DNA of 64,000 nucleotides from Haloplanus sp. CK5-1. Lineage in GTDB: Archaea; Halobacteriota; Halobacteria; Halobacteriales; Haloferacaceae. Below are positions 24,129 to 33,163 of the stretch, in pieces. Below the pieces are notes generated by a model. That model did no database searches, was not told the origin of the DNA, and was given only the letters and a program-made list of their open reading frames with translations. The stretch lies in assembly GCF_037201915.1 (NCBI RefSeq), contig NZ_CP147505.1:3038001-3102000 (forward strand), given 5' to 3'. A program made the position numbers and the translations under genes. The stretch's first letter is position 1, and every line of letters begins with the position of its first letter.

Positions 24129-25022
24129 GTGGACACGAGCGTACCGGACGGAGACACGGTTCCACGGAGTGGGGTCGTGAGACGCCGTTCTTTCGTCGCG
24201 ACGGCGGCCGGACTCGGCACCGCGGCACTCGCCGGCTGTTCCGGCGGCGACGATGGGGAGAGCGACGGCGACGGCACCGACGGTGGCAGTGGAGGGAGCG
24301 GCGGCGACGGCACCGACGCCGGCGGTGGGGGGAGCGCGGTCGGTACCTTCCGTCTCCTCGTCAGCGACCAGCCGGCGGCCATCGGGGACTTCGACTCGCT
24401 CTCCGTGACTCTCTCTTCGGCCCGCGTCTTTCGGACCGAGGCGGACGAGACGGTTACCCCGGCGGCGGTGAACGCGACGACGACGGCGACGTCGACACCG
24501 GTGACCGAAACCGAAACCGAGGCCGACGAGGACGACGGCGAGGGCCGCGGGTTCGTCGAGTTCGACCTCGACGGCGTCACGGTCGACCTCACGCAGGTGG
24601 TCGGCGACCGGGCCGTTTCGGTCTTGGAGTCGGAACTCGAAGCGGGGCGGTACTCGGGCATCGAACTCCGCGTCGAGAACGCCGAGGGCGTCGTCGACGG
24701 CGACACCGTCGACGTGATGGTTCCCAGCGACCGCCTCCGCATCGTCAGACCCTTCGAGGTCGCCACGGACACCGAACTGTCGTTCGTCTTCGACATCAAC
24801 GTCGTTCAAAAGGGCCCGCGGGGCGGCTACAACCTCCTGCCCGTCATCGGGAAGAGCGGCGTCGTCGGCGAGGATATCGACGTCGAGGAGGTCGGCTCGG
24901 ACGAGGACGACGCGGACGACAAAGAGGATTCGACGGCGACGCCGACCGACGACTCGACGGCGATGCCGACCGACGGAAGCGACACCTCCGACGACGGCGG
25001 GTCGAACGAGACGGCGACCTGA
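24129..25022 (+). CDS. Tat-exported lipoprotein with DUF4382 domain
   Basis: A 297-residue protein. It has a twin-arginine signal with lipobox, VVRRRSFVATAAG then AALAGC (residues about 17-37), so it is exported folded and anchored by a lipid on the cysteine. A Gly/Asp-rich linker follows. The core (about 72-245) is a DUF4382-type domain: FRLLVSDQPAAIGDFDSLSVTLSS, DLTQVVGDRAVSVLESELEAGRYSGIELRVENA and NLLPVIGKSGVV. A low-complexity acidic, Thr/Ser-rich tail ends it. Function unknown, probably extracellular binding. The GTG at 24129 or one at 24177 may be the start. The upstream region abuts the insertion sequence. Confidence 0.75.
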   Translation: MDTSVPDGDTVPRSGVVRRRSFVATAAGLGTAALAGCSGGDDGESDGDGTDGGSGGSGGDGTDAGGGGSAVGTFRLLVSDQPAAIGDFDSLSVTLSSARVFRTEADETVTPAAVNATTTATSTPVTETETEADEDDGEGRGFVEFDLDGVTVDLTQVVGDRAVSVLESELEAGRYSGIELRVENAEGVVDGDTVDVMVPSDRLRIVRPFEVATDTELSFVFDINVVQKGPRGGYNLLPVIGKSGVVGEDIDVEEVGSDEDDADDKEDSTATPTDDSTAMPTDGSDTSDDGGSNETAT

Positions 25023-25034
25023 GACCGACGACCG

Positions 25035-26123
25035 CTACGCCGTCGCGCCGAGGGGCGACTCGGCGACGGCACGGTAGAGCCGTTCGCACCGCTCGATCAC
25101 TTCCACCGAGACGCTCTCCTCGCCGGTGTGTGCCTCGCCGGGTTCTGCCGCCCCACAGACCACACACGTCGTCCCCGCGCCGGCCAACCACCCCGCATCG
25201 GTGGCGTGGGGTTTGACGACCCGTTCGGGGTCGCCCTCCTGGGCCACCCGCGCCGCCTCGACGGCCGTCTCCGCGAACGCGGCGTCGTCGCAGGCCATCG
25301 GCGGGAGGTCCTGGTCGACGACCCACTCGACGCCCGCTATCGATTCGGTTCGGGAGAGCGCCGCCCGGTCGCCGGGCACCGTCCGCTCGTCGACGGTGAC
25401 GGCACACGACTCGGGGATCACGTTCCACGCGGAGCCACCCTCGATTTCGGTGACTGCGACGCTCCCCCGCACCTCGTGGCCGAGCACCGTCGCCGCCGGC
25501 GCGTCCAGATTCCGGACGACGTCGACGGCGTCGCAGGCGCGGTAGACGGCGTTCTCGCCCGCCTCGGGTTCGCTCGCGTGGGCGCTCTCGCCCGCGACGT
25601 GGAGCGTGCTCCCCCGCCGACCCTTGTGGGCGACGGCCACGTCCGTGACGCCGGGCGCGGAGTAGCCGGTCGACCCCTCGCCGACGACGGCGTAGTCGGG
25701 GGCGAAGCCGTCGTCGATGGCCGCGCGAGCACCGACCCCTCCCTGTTCCTCGCCCGCGAAGGAAGCGAGGACGAGTTCCTGCGCGGGGTCGGCGTCCCGA
25801 AAGGCGATCATCGCCGCCGCCAGACTCCCCTTCATGTCCGCGGTCCCGCGGCCGTACAGCCGTCCGTCGCGCTCCTCGACGGTGTACCCACCGTCGTCGT
25901 CGACCTGACGGTCGGCCGGCGGCACCACGTCGTGGTGCCCGACGAGGGCGAGGGTAGCGGTGCCCGCACCGCGGCGCGCGATCACGTTCCCGGCGTCGTC
26001 GCGCGTCACCGTCGCGTCGGTCTCCGCGCGGAGCCACGATTCGACGGCGTCGCCCGCCGCGCGTTCGTCCTCGTGGCTCGGGACCGAAGCGAGTCGGCGC
26101 GTCAGATCCGAGGTGTCGCTCAT
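25035..26123 (-). CDS. M20 family metallopeptidase/deacylase (ArgE/DapE-like)
   Basis: A 362-residue zinc hydrolase. Metal and catalytic residues are visible: His and Asp in LVGHHDVVPP (about 64-73), bridging Asp in YGRGTADMKGS, catalytic Glu pair in FAGEEQGG (about 127-134), and later ligands in DAGWLAGAG and the C-terminal GEAHTGEESV. These enzymes deacylate N-acyl amino acids (ArgE, DapE, LysK) or cleave dipeptides; no lysine or arginine genes are adjacent, so the substrate is open. The start at 26123 (MSDTSDLTRRL) is three codons inside the longest frame. Convergent with the lipoprotein gene. Confidence 0.85.
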   Translation of the reverse strand: MSDTSDLTRRLASVPSHEDERAAGDAVESWLRAETDATVTRDDAGNVIARRGAGTATLALVGHHDVVPPADRQVDDDGGYTVEERDGRLYGRGTADMKGSLAAAMIAFRDADPAQELVLASFAGEEQGGVGARAAIDDGFAPDYAVVGEGSTGYSAPGVTDVAVAHKGRRGSTLHVAGESAHASEPEAGENAVYRACDAVDVVRNLDAPAATVLGHEVRGSVAVTEIEGGSAWNVIPESCAVTVDERTVPGDRAALSRTESIAGVEWVVDQDLPPMACDDAAFAETAVEAARVAQEGDPERVVKPHATDAGWLAGAGTTCVVCGAAEPGEAHTGEESVSVEVIERCERLYRAVAESPLGATA

Positions 26124-26222
26124 AGCCCCCACAGGGGTGTCGCCCCCTTAGGCCCTGTCGGTCGTGTGGTCACTGGATCGCCGCTTGAATACGCTTATCC
26201 GTCTCGCTCCCCGAAATCCGGC

Positions 26223-28109
26223 ATGAACATCGTCCCGGACACGAGCGCGGTCGTCGACGGCCGCGTGTCCGAACGCGTCGAGTCGGGGGCCTACGAGGGA
26301 GCGACGATCACCGTTCCCGAGGCCGTCGTCGGCGAACTCGAGTGGCAGGCCAACGAGGGCCACGATACCGGCTGGGAGGGAATCGAGGAACTCCAGCGGT
26401 TGGTCGACCTCGCCGCGGACGGCACGATCACCGTCGAGTACCACGGCGCACGACCCGACGCCGGACAGAAGCGCGACGCCGACGAGGGGGAGATCGACGC
26501 CCTCGTCCGCGACGTCGCCGACGACCTCGACGCCACGTTGCTGACCAGCGACGTGGTGCAGGCGGAAGTCAGTCGGGCGAAGGGACTCGACGTCGAGTAC
26601 GTCGAACCGCAGGGCCGCGATGAGGGCGGCGACGACGGCCTCGACATCGAGGAGTTCTTCGACGAGACGACGATGAGCGTCCACCTCCGCGCGGGGGCGA
26701 AGCCCAAGGCCAAGCGCGGCGCCATCGGCGACATGCACTACGAGACCATCCGCGACGGGGAAACCTCCGAGGCGGAGATGAAGGAGTTCGCCCACGACGT
26801 CGCGGAGACGGCGCGGGCCAGCCCCGACGGCTTCGTCGAACTCGACGAACCCGGGATGACCATCGTCCAGTACCGCGACTACCGGATCGCCGTCGCCCGG
26901 CCACCGTTCGCCGACGGCTTCGAGATCACGGCCGTCCGCCCCATCGTCAAGACCGACCTCGACGACTACGAGTTCGCCGAGGACCTCAAGGAACGCCTGC
27001 TCGAACGGCAACGTGGCGTCCTCATCTCCGGTGCGCCCGGCGCGGGGAAGTCGACGTTCGCACAGGCTGTCGCCGAGTTCCTCGCCGACCACGACAACGC
27101 GGTCAAGACGATGGAGAAACCCCGCGACCTGCAGGTCGGCTCCGACATCACCCAGTACACCGCCCTCGGGGGCGACATGGCCAAGACCGCCGACTCCCTG
27201 TTGCTGGTCCGTCCGGACTACACCATCTACGACGAGGTGCGCAAGACCGACGACTTCGAGGTGTTCGCGGACATGCGCCTCGCCGGTGTGGGCATGGTCG
27301 GCGTCGTCCACGCCACCCGCGCCATCGACGCCCTCCAGCGACTCGTCGGCCGGGTGGAACTCGGCATGATCCCGCAGGTGGTCGACACGGTGGTCTACAT
27401 CGAGGCCGGAAGCGTCGACACCGTCTACGACGTGACGACCGAGGTGAAGGTGCCCGAGGGGTTGACCGCCGAGGACCTCGCCCGGCCGGTCATTCAGATC
27501 ACGGACTTCGAGACCGGCACACCCGCCTACGAGATATACACCTTCAACCGGCAGGTCGTGACCGTCCCCCTCGAGGGCGACGAGGGGAGCGAGACGGGCG
27601 TCTCCCGCCTCGCGCGCAAGGAGGTCGAACGCGAGATCAGATCCATCGCTCGCGGGCACGTCGAGGTGGAGTTGAAGGGGCAAAACGAGGCCGTCGTCTA
27701 CGTCGAGGACGACGACATCTCCTACGTCATCGGGAAGGGCGGCGGCCGGATCAGCGACGTGGAGGATCGCCTCGGCATCAGCATCGACGTCCGCACCCTC
27801 GACGAACGGCCGTCGGGTGGCGGGGGAAGCGGGGCCGGAAGTGGTAGTGGTGGGAGCGGCGGTCGGTCGTCCGGGAGTCGGGGCGGAACGGTCGTCACAC
27901 CCGAGGTCACCTCCCGGCACGTCGTCGTCGACATCGAGGACGGCGTCGACGTCGGCGAGACGGTCGAGGTGCGGGCCGACGACGAGTATCTGTTCACCGC
28001 GACAGTCGGTCGTGGCGGGGAGATACAGGTGTCACGCGGCAGCGCGATCGCCGACGAACTCGAAGCCGCGATCGATCACAAACGGCGGATCACCGTCCAC
28101 CCGGCCTAG
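26223..28109 (+). CDS. PIN-domain, VirB11-like ATPase and KH fusion protein
   Basis: A 628-residue protein with three modules. Residues 1-130 are a PIN/VapC-like nuclease domain (MNIVPDTSAVVDGRV, VPEAVVGELE, TLLTSDVVQAEVSRAKG keep the acidic residues). Residues about 195-480 are a type II/IV secretion-like ATPase with Walker A GAPGAGKST (about 270-278) and DYTIYDEVRKTDD (about 331). Residues about 490-530 are a KH RNA-binding domain with GxxG in VIGKGGGRISD, followed by a Gly/Ser linker and a small C-terminal beta domain. It probably acts on RNA in an ATP-dependent way; the target is unknown. TATA-like gcttatcc 26 bases upstream suggests a leaderless transcript. Confidence 0.85.
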   Translation: MNIVPDTSAVVDGRVSERVESGAYEGATITVPEAVVGELEWQANEGHDTGWEGIEELQRLVDLAADGTITVEYHGARPDAGQKRDADEGEIDALVRDVADDLDATLLTSDVVQAEVSRAKGLDVEYVEPQGRDEGGDDGLDIEEFFDETTMSVHLRAGAKPKAKRGAIGDMHYETIRDGETSEAEMKEFAHDVAETARASPDGFVELDEPGMTIVQYRDYRIAVARPPFADGFEITAVRPIVKTDLDDYEFAEDLKERLLERQRGVLISGAPGAGKSTFAQAVAEFLADHDNAVKTMEKPRDLQVGSDITQYTALGGDMAKTADSLLLVRPDYTIYDEVRKTDDFEVFADMRLAGVGMVGVVHATRAIDALQRLVGRVELGMIPQVVDTVVYIEAGSVDTVYDVTTEVKVPEGLTAEDLARPVIQITDFETGTPAYEIYTFNRQVVTVPLEGDEGSETGVSRLARKEVEREIRSIARGHVEVELKGQNEAVVYVEDDDISYVIGKGGGRISDVEDRLGISIDVRTLDERPSGGGGSGAGSGSGGSGGRSSGSRGGTVVTPEVTSRHVVVDIEDGVDVGETVEVRADDEYLFTATVGRGGEIQVSRGSAIADELEAAIDHKRRITVHPA

Positions 28110-28387
28110 TCACATTCGACGCAGGCGGCGTCCGCCTCGCCGACCTCGGCCAGTTTCGCCTCGTTCAACTGGTAGAGGTTCTGTCGGGCGTCGGCGAAGT
28201 AGACGTCCTCGTCGACGACACCGAGTTCTTCGAGGCGTTCGAGCGCGTACCGCACCGTCCGGGCCGACAGCATCGATTCCTCGACGATCCCCTTCTGGGT
28301 CAGCGACCCGTTGTATTCGAGGACCTTGAAGACCAGTTTCGCGCTCGGCGGAAGGTCGTCCAGACCCTCCTCGTCAGTTCCTGGCAT
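28106..28387 (-). CDS. Winged-helix regulator, MarR-like
   Basis: A 93-residue protein. Residues about 10-70 form a winged helix: LPPSAKLVFKVLEYNGSLTQKGIVEESMLSARTVRYALERLEELGVV, the recognition helix being ARTVRYALERL. The C-terminus ends in a Cys pair, ACVECD, which might bind a metal or be redox active. The start at 28387 (MPGTDEEGL) is preferred; the frame extends upstream into the divergent promoter. It may control the acyl-CoA synthetase gene transcribed away from it. It overlaps the convergent PIN-ATPase gene by 4 bases. Confidence 0.75.
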   Translation of the reverse strand: MPGTDEEGLDDLPPSAKLVFKVLEYNGSLTQKGIVEESMLSARTVRYALERLEELGVVDEDVYFADARQNLYQLNEAKLAEVGEADAACVECD

Positions 28388-28463
28388 TACGTAACTGGAA
28401 CGCCGCCACCGGCATAAATGTTCACCGACCGGTCGGGTCGTGAATAGTGCCGCAACTTCCATC

Positions 28464-28470
28464 ATTAATA
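28464..28470 (+). promoter_or_regulatory. TATA box of the acyl-CoA synthetase gene
   Basis: ATTAATA is centred 28 bases before the ATG at 28495, placing the transcription start at or next to the start codon. This predicts a leaderless mRNA and decides the start. Confidence 0.6.
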
Positions 28471-28494
28471 CTCGACGGATATCGACTTGTGTCT

Positions 28495-30603
28495 ATGGGT
28501 GTACAAGACACACGTCGAAAGCTCGACCCGCTGTTCGATCCCGACTCGTTGGCCATCGTCGGCGCCAGTCCCGACTCGTGGTACGCCTCCCGAATCACGG
28601 ACAACCTCCTGTCGTACGGCTACGACGGCGACGTCTACCTCGTCAACCCCAACCGTGAATCGGCGTGGGACCGCCCCTGCCACGACTCCCTTTCGGCGCT
28701 GCCCGAGACGGTCGACCTCGCCGTCGTGGTCGTCCCCCGGGAACACGTCGTCGACGTGGTCGAGGAGGCCGCCGAAGTGGACGTACCGACGGCACTGGTC
28801 ATCTCGACGGGCTTCAGCGAGGCCGACGAGCGGGGGGCCGAACTCGAGGCGGACCTCGACGCGGTCGTCTCGGACGCCGACATCGACGTCGCCGGGCCGA
28901 ACTGCATCGGCCTCGCGAACGCCAGCGAGGGGACGGTACTGACCGGGCTGTGTTCGCGCCAACCCGAACCGGGGCGGATCGGCCTCGCGAGTCAGTCCGG
29001 GGCGCTCTCCTTCGCCACCTTCTTCGAGAACGCCGCCGACGAGGACACACACTTCTCCCACGTCGTCTCGACCGGGAACGAGGTCGACCAGAGCCTCGCG
29101 GACTACGTCGAGTACATGGCCGCCGACCCGGACTGCGAGGTGATCTGTACGTACATCGAAGGGGTGACCGAGCCACGGCGGTTCATCGAGGTGGCCCGGG
29201 AGACGGTGGCGACGGGGACACCCGTACTGGCGGTGAAAGTCGGGAGTTCGGACGTGGCGCAGGCGGCCGCCGAGTCACACACCGGATCGCTGACCGGCAA
29301 CGACGCCGTGTGGGACGCCGCCTTCGGACAGGCGGGCATCGAGCGCGTGCCGGACATCCCGGACCTCACGACGCGGGCCCAGGCCCACGCGGCGTTCGAT
29401 CCGCCGGACTCCGATCGCGTCTGTGTCGCCTCGACCAGCGGCGGCCTCGCCACGCTGCTCGCCGACCTCGCCGAGGACCGGGGTCTCGAACTCCCGGAGT
29501 TGACCGAGGAGACGGAGACGGCGCTGCTCGAGATGGACGACCTGCTCACGTTCGGCGAACTCCACAACCCGGTCGACATCCGCGCCGCCGGCGCGGAGGT
29601 GTTGACCGAGGTCGCCGCGGAACTGTTCGACGACGACCGCTTCGACTCCTACGTGTTCGGCATCGGCCTTTCGGCGGTGGACGAGGACGCCGACGCCATC
29701 GCCGACCGCCTGCTCGAAGTCGGCAGGATGACCGACGACCCCGTCATCTTCCTGTGGACGGGCCGAACGGAGCCGGGCAGCCTCGACGACCCTCAGCCCT
29801 ACGAGCGCGTCCGCGCCGAGTATCCGCTGTTCTACGAGCCCGGCAAGTCCATCGACGCGTTGGCGTCGCTCGTCAACTTCGACGAGGCGCGCGACCGACT
29901 CGTGGGCCGGCCGCCGTTCGAACTCGACGACCGTCCGTCGGCCGACCTCCCGAGCGACAGCACGCTCACGTGGTCGCAGTCGACGTCGCTGCTCGAGGAT
30001 TACGGGGTCGATCTGCCGGCGACGCGGTCGGCCACGTCGAGCGAGGAGGCCGCCCGCTACGCCAGTGGGATCGGGACGCCGGTCGTGATGAAAGTCGACT
30101 CGCCGGACGTAGCCCACCGCAACCGGATCGGGGCGGTTCGGGTCGGCGTCGACTCCCCCGCGGAGGCACAACGGGCCTACGAAGAGATCGTCGCGAACGT
30201 CTTCGAACACGACTCCGAGGCGAAGATCGAGGGCGTCCTCGTCCAGGAGATGGTCGACAGCGGGGTCGAGGCGCTGGTCGGCGCGTCCCAAGATCCGAAC
30301 CTCGGGCCGGTCGTCACGCTCGGCTCCGGCGGGACCCAGGTCGAGGCCCTACAGGACACCACCCATCTCGTCGCACCGTTCGGCAAAGGCGACGCCTACG
30401 GTGCGCTCGATCGGACGGACCTCCCCGACAAGTTCGACCACGAGTTCGGCCCGGACGCGTCGCTGGACAGCCTCGCGGGCCTCATCACCAAGATCGGCAA
30501 TCTCGTGGCGAAGCGACGGGACGTGGCCGAACTCGACCTCAACCCGGTGATGGTGCGCCCGGAGCGGAGCGTCTGTGTGGACGCGTTCGTTCGAACCGAC
30601 TGA
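28495..30603 (+). CDS. Acetate/acyl-CoA ligase, ADP-forming, fused alpha-beta
   Basis: A 702-residue enzyme that makes ATP from acyl-CoA, ADP and phosphate, the usual archaeal route of acetate formation. The alpha part is N-terminal: CoA-binding LAIVGASPDSWYASRI (about 18-33), VAGPNCIGLANAS, ASQSGALSFATF and the phosphohistidine loop AAESHTGSLTGND (about 260). The beta part is C-terminal, an ATP-grasp domain with TPVVMKVDSPDVAHRNRIGAVRVG and VLVQEMVDSGVEALVGASQDPNLGPVV. Fused alpha-beta forms are typical of haloarchaea. A paralogue for branched acyl groups cannot be excluded. The divergent MarR-like gene is a candidate regulator. Confidence 0.92.
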   Translation: MGVQDTRRKLDPLFDPDSLAIVGASPDSWYASRITDNLLSYGYDGDVYLVNPNRESAWDRPCHDSLSALPETVDLAVVVVPREHVVDVVEEAAEVDVPTALVISTGFSEADERGAELEADLDAVVSDADIDVAGPNCIGLANASEGTVLTGLCSRQPEPGRIGLASQSGALSFATFFENAADEDTHFSHVVSTGNEVDQSLADYVEYMAADPDCEVICTYIEGVTEPRRFIEVARETVATGTPVLAVKVGSSDVAQAAAESHTGSLTGNDAVWDAAFGQAGIERVPDIPDLTTRAQAHAAFDPPDSDRVCVASTSGGLATLLADLAEDRGLELPELTEETETALLEMDDLLTFGELHNPVDIRAAGAEVLTEVAAELFDDDRFDSYVFGIGLSAVDEDADAIADRLLEVGRMTDDPVIFLWTGRTEPGSLDDPQPYERVRAEYPLFYEPGKSIDALASLVNFDEARDRLVGRPPFELDDRPSADLPSDSTLTWSQSTSLLEDYGVDLPATRSATSSEEAARYASGIGTPVVMKVDSPDVAHRNRIGAVRVGVDSPAEAQRAYEEIVANVFEHDSEAKIEGVLVQEMVDSGVEALVGASQDPNLGPVVTLGSGGTQVEALQDTTHLVAPFGKGDAYGALDRTDLPDKFDHEFGPDASLDSLAGLITKIGNLVAKRRDVAELDLNPVMVRPERSVCVDAFVRTD

Positions 30604-30695
30604 CACGGGGCGCGGTGTCCCGGTCTCGACGCGCAGCGTGCGGTCCGATTCGGCGTATCGAACGCCTTTTCATGTCCGGCGCCGCAGAGTCGTGT

Positions 30696-31010
30696 ATGGC
30701 TACGGAAACGCAGACGGGGCTCACCGGACACGTCCGCGGGGTGACCGTCACCACGCTCGCGTGTCTCGCCGGCGTCGCGGCGAGCGTCGCCGCCGCCGCC
30801 GTCGTCGGGACCGGCTCCGGGGCTGCCTCCGACACCCGGGCGCTCGCGTTCTTGGTGGCCGCCGTCGCCGGCCAGTACCCACTGTTGAAGGCCGTCGGCG
30901 TCGACGTCTCCGACTTCGGGGCGAAAGACCACCTCTACGTGGCGTTCATGACGTTCACGCTCTGGTTCATCAGTTTCGCGATCCTGCTCACCACCGGCGC
31001 GACCGTCTAA
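30696..31010 (+). CDS. EMC6-like membrane protein
   Basis: A 104-residue protein with three hydrophobic segments (about 20-40, 48-63, 80-100) and the conserved GAKDHLYVAFMTFTLWFISFAILLTTGATV end. It resembles the haloarchaeal EMC6-like family, related to a small subunit of the eukaryotic ER membrane complex. A role in membrane protein insertion is possible. The ATG at 30696 is supported by a TATA-like cctttt 28 bases upstream; an in-frame ATG at 30672 is an alternative. ABCE1 starts 2 bases after its stop, so the two are co-transcribed and probably co-translated. Confidence 0.75.
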   Translation: MATETQTGLTGHVRGVTVTTLACLAGVAASVAAAAVVGTGSGAASDTRALAFLVAAVAGQYPLLKAVGVDVSDFGAKDHLYVAFMTFTLWFISFAILLTTGATV

Positions 31011-31012
31011 CC

Positions 31013-32842
31013 ATGGCCGACGACAGCATCGCGGTCGTCGACCTCGATCGGTGTCAACCCGACCGCTGCAACTACGAGTGTGCGAACTTCTGTCCGCCAA
31101 ACCGGACCGGCGAGGAGTGCATCGTCACTCTCGAAGAGCGCCACGACGACCCCGACCTCTACGACGGCGATCCGGCCCAGATCAGCATCTCCGAGGAGCT
31201 CTGTCTCGGCGAGACCTGCGGCATCTGCGTCGAGAAGTGTCCCTTCGACGCCATCGAGATCATCAACCTCCCACAGGAGTTAGAGGACGACCCGATCCAC
31301 CAGTACGGCGAGAACGCCTTCCGGCTCTACGGCCTGCCCGTCCCCGAATCCGGGACGGTCACCGGGCTCCTCGGCCCGAACGGCATCGGGAAGTCCACCG
31401 CCGTCCACGCGCTGGCGGGCGAGACAGTCCCCAACCTCGGCCGGTACGACGACGCCCCCGCGTGGGAGACGGTGCTCGACCGCTACCGCGGGACGGCGCT
31501 CCAGACCTACCTCGAACGCCTGATCGACGACGAGGTGGCCGTCGCGCGCAAACCCCAGTACGTCGACCGCATCCCCGACCAGGTCGACGGGACGACGAGT
31601 GACTTGCTCGCTGGGACGGACGAACGCGGCGTCGTCGACGAGTTGGTCGACCGCCTCTCGATCCGGCCGGTGATCGACCAGCCGATCGACACGCTGTCGG
31701 GCGGCGAACTCCAGCGAGTGGCGCTGGCGGCGACGCTCGCCCGCGACGCCGACTTCTACTTCCTCGACGAGATCACCCCCTACCTCGATATCGGGCAACG
31801 GGTGACTGCGGCCCGCCTCGTCCGCGAGCTGGCCGACGAGGAGGACCGCTCGATGCTCGTGGTCGAACACGACCTCGCCGTCCTCGACCTCCTCGCCGAT
31901 ACGATCCACGTCGCCTACGGTGAACCCGGCGCGTACGGCGTCGTCACCGACCCCAAGTCGGTGCGCAACGGCATCAACGAGTATCTCCGGGGCTACCTCG
32001 ACAACGAGAACATGCGTATCCGCCCCGACGAGATCACCTTCGAGCAGCATGCGCCCCGCGAATCGGTGGACGGGACGCCCCTGATCGAGTACCCCGACCT
32101 GCACAAATCGTACGGCGAGGGCGAGTTCTCGCTGTCGGTCGACGCCGGCACCATCTACCGCAGCGAGGTGCTCGGCGTGGTCGGCCCGAACGGCATCGGG
32201 AAGTCGACGCTCGCGAAACTGTTCGCGGGGTCGCTCACCCCCGACGGGGGCGACCTCGATTTCAACCCGGACATCGCCTACAAACCCCAGTACGTCGAGG
32301 TCGACCAGCCGATGCGGGTCGACACGTTCCTCTCCTCGATCACGGACGACTTCGGTACCTCGTTCTGGAACACGGAGATCGCCCGACCCCTGCAGTTGGA
32401 CCGGATCATGGAACAGCAGTTGACGGACCTCTCGGGTGGGGAGCGCCAGCGCGTCGCCATCGCAGCCTGCCTCTCGGAGGAGGCCGACCTCTACCTGCTG
32501 GACGAACCCTCCGCCCACCTCGACGTCGAGCAGCGGGTGCAGGCCACCACCGCCATCCGCCGGTACGCCGAGAACCACGACGCCACCGCAATGGTGATCG
32601 ACCACGACATCTACATGATCGACCTGCTGGCCGACCGCCTGATGGTGTTCGACGGCGAACCCGCCCAGCGCGGCCACGCCTCGACCCCACAGGACATGCG
32701 CTCGGGGATGAACGACTTCCTCGCGGATCTGGACATCACCTTCCGGCGCGACGAGCGGACGGGGCGTCCCCGCATCAACAAGCCCGACAGCCAACTCGAC
32801 CGCAAGCAGAAGCGCCAGGGCGAGTACTACTACACGCCCTGA
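31013..32842 (+). CDS. ABCE1/RLI ribosome recycling ATPase
   Basis: A 609-residue soluble ABC protein that splits ribosomes after termination, together with aPelota and aRF1. The N-terminus holds two 4Fe-4S clusters: CQPDRCNYECANFCPP and CLGETCGICVEKCPF. Two ATPase domains follow: Walker A GPNGIGKSTAVHAL (about 121), signature LSGGELQRVALAA and FLDEITPYLD; then GPNGIGKSTLAKL (about 391), LSGGERQRVAIAA and LLDEPSAHLD. Length and order match all archaeal RLI proteins, and the protein is essential in archaea. It forms a pair with the EMC6-like gene. Confidence 0.97.
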   Translation: MADDSIAVVDLDRCQPDRCNYECANFCPPNRTGEECIVTLEERHDDPDLYDGDPAQISISEELCLGETCGICVEKCPFDAIEIINLPQELEDDPIHQYGENAFRLYGLPVPESGTVTGLLGPNGIGKSTAVHALAGETVPNLGRYDDAPAWETVLDRYRGTALQTYLERLIDDEVAVARKPQYVDRIPDQVDGTTSDLLAGTDERGVVDELVDRLSIRPVIDQPIDTLSGGELQRVALAATLARDADFYFLDEITPYLDIGQRVTAARLVRELADEEDRSMLVVEHDLAVLDLLADTIHVAYGEPGAYGVVTDPKSVRNGINEYLRGYLDNENMRIRPDEITFEQHAPRESVDGTPLIEYPDLHKSYGEGEFSLSVDAGTIYRSEVLGVVGPNGIGKSTLAKLFAGSLTPDGGDLDFNPDIAYKPQYVEVDQPMRVDTFLSSITDDFGTSFWNTEIARPLQLDRIMEQQLTDLSGGERQRVAIAACLSEEADLYLLDEPSAHLDVEQRVQATTAIRRYAENHDATAMVIDHDIYMIDLLADRLMVFDGEPAQRGHASTPQDMRSGMNDFLADLDITFRRDERTGRPRINKPDSQLDRKQKRQGEYYYTP

Positions 32843-32907
32843 TCGGTCGTGTGCGGCATAGACACGACCGCTTCAGCGTTAGGTCGGTGGCGGCCGAGTG
32901 GTGACGT

Positions 32908-33042
32908 ATGGAGACCGAGACTTGCGACACGACGGCGACGGACGCGTCTGAGACGACCCCCGAACGCCCGGAGTTTCGGGGCTGTGCCGTCTGTTATTCG
33001 GTCGAACTGGCCGTCTACGCGGTACGACGGGCGCGGCGCTGA
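32908..33042 (+). CDS. Possible small 44-residue protein
   Basis: A reading frame METETCDTTATDASE... ending in a basic helix CAVCYSVELAVYAVRRARR's worth of residues: an acidic Thr-rich first half, a CAVC knuckle (about 26-29) and a basic C-terminus. Its composition and layout resemble small haloarchaeal zinc-binding microproteins, but only one CxxC and one further Cys are present. It lies alone between ABCE1 and the site-2 protease, same strand. There is no clear TATA box at the usual distance. It may be chance; it fills an otherwise empty 321-bp gap. Confidence 0.3.
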   Translation: METETCDTTATDASETTPERPEFRGCAVCYSVELAVYAVRRARR

Positions 33043-33163
33043 CCGGTCGGCCCGGTCGCCCGAGACCCTCGAATCGTCCAGTTCGACCGACTCGTACCCC
33101 ACGAACGCCACCCAGCGTTCGACGCCCAACCGATACTAGTGTCTGGGACCCATACGACGGCCG

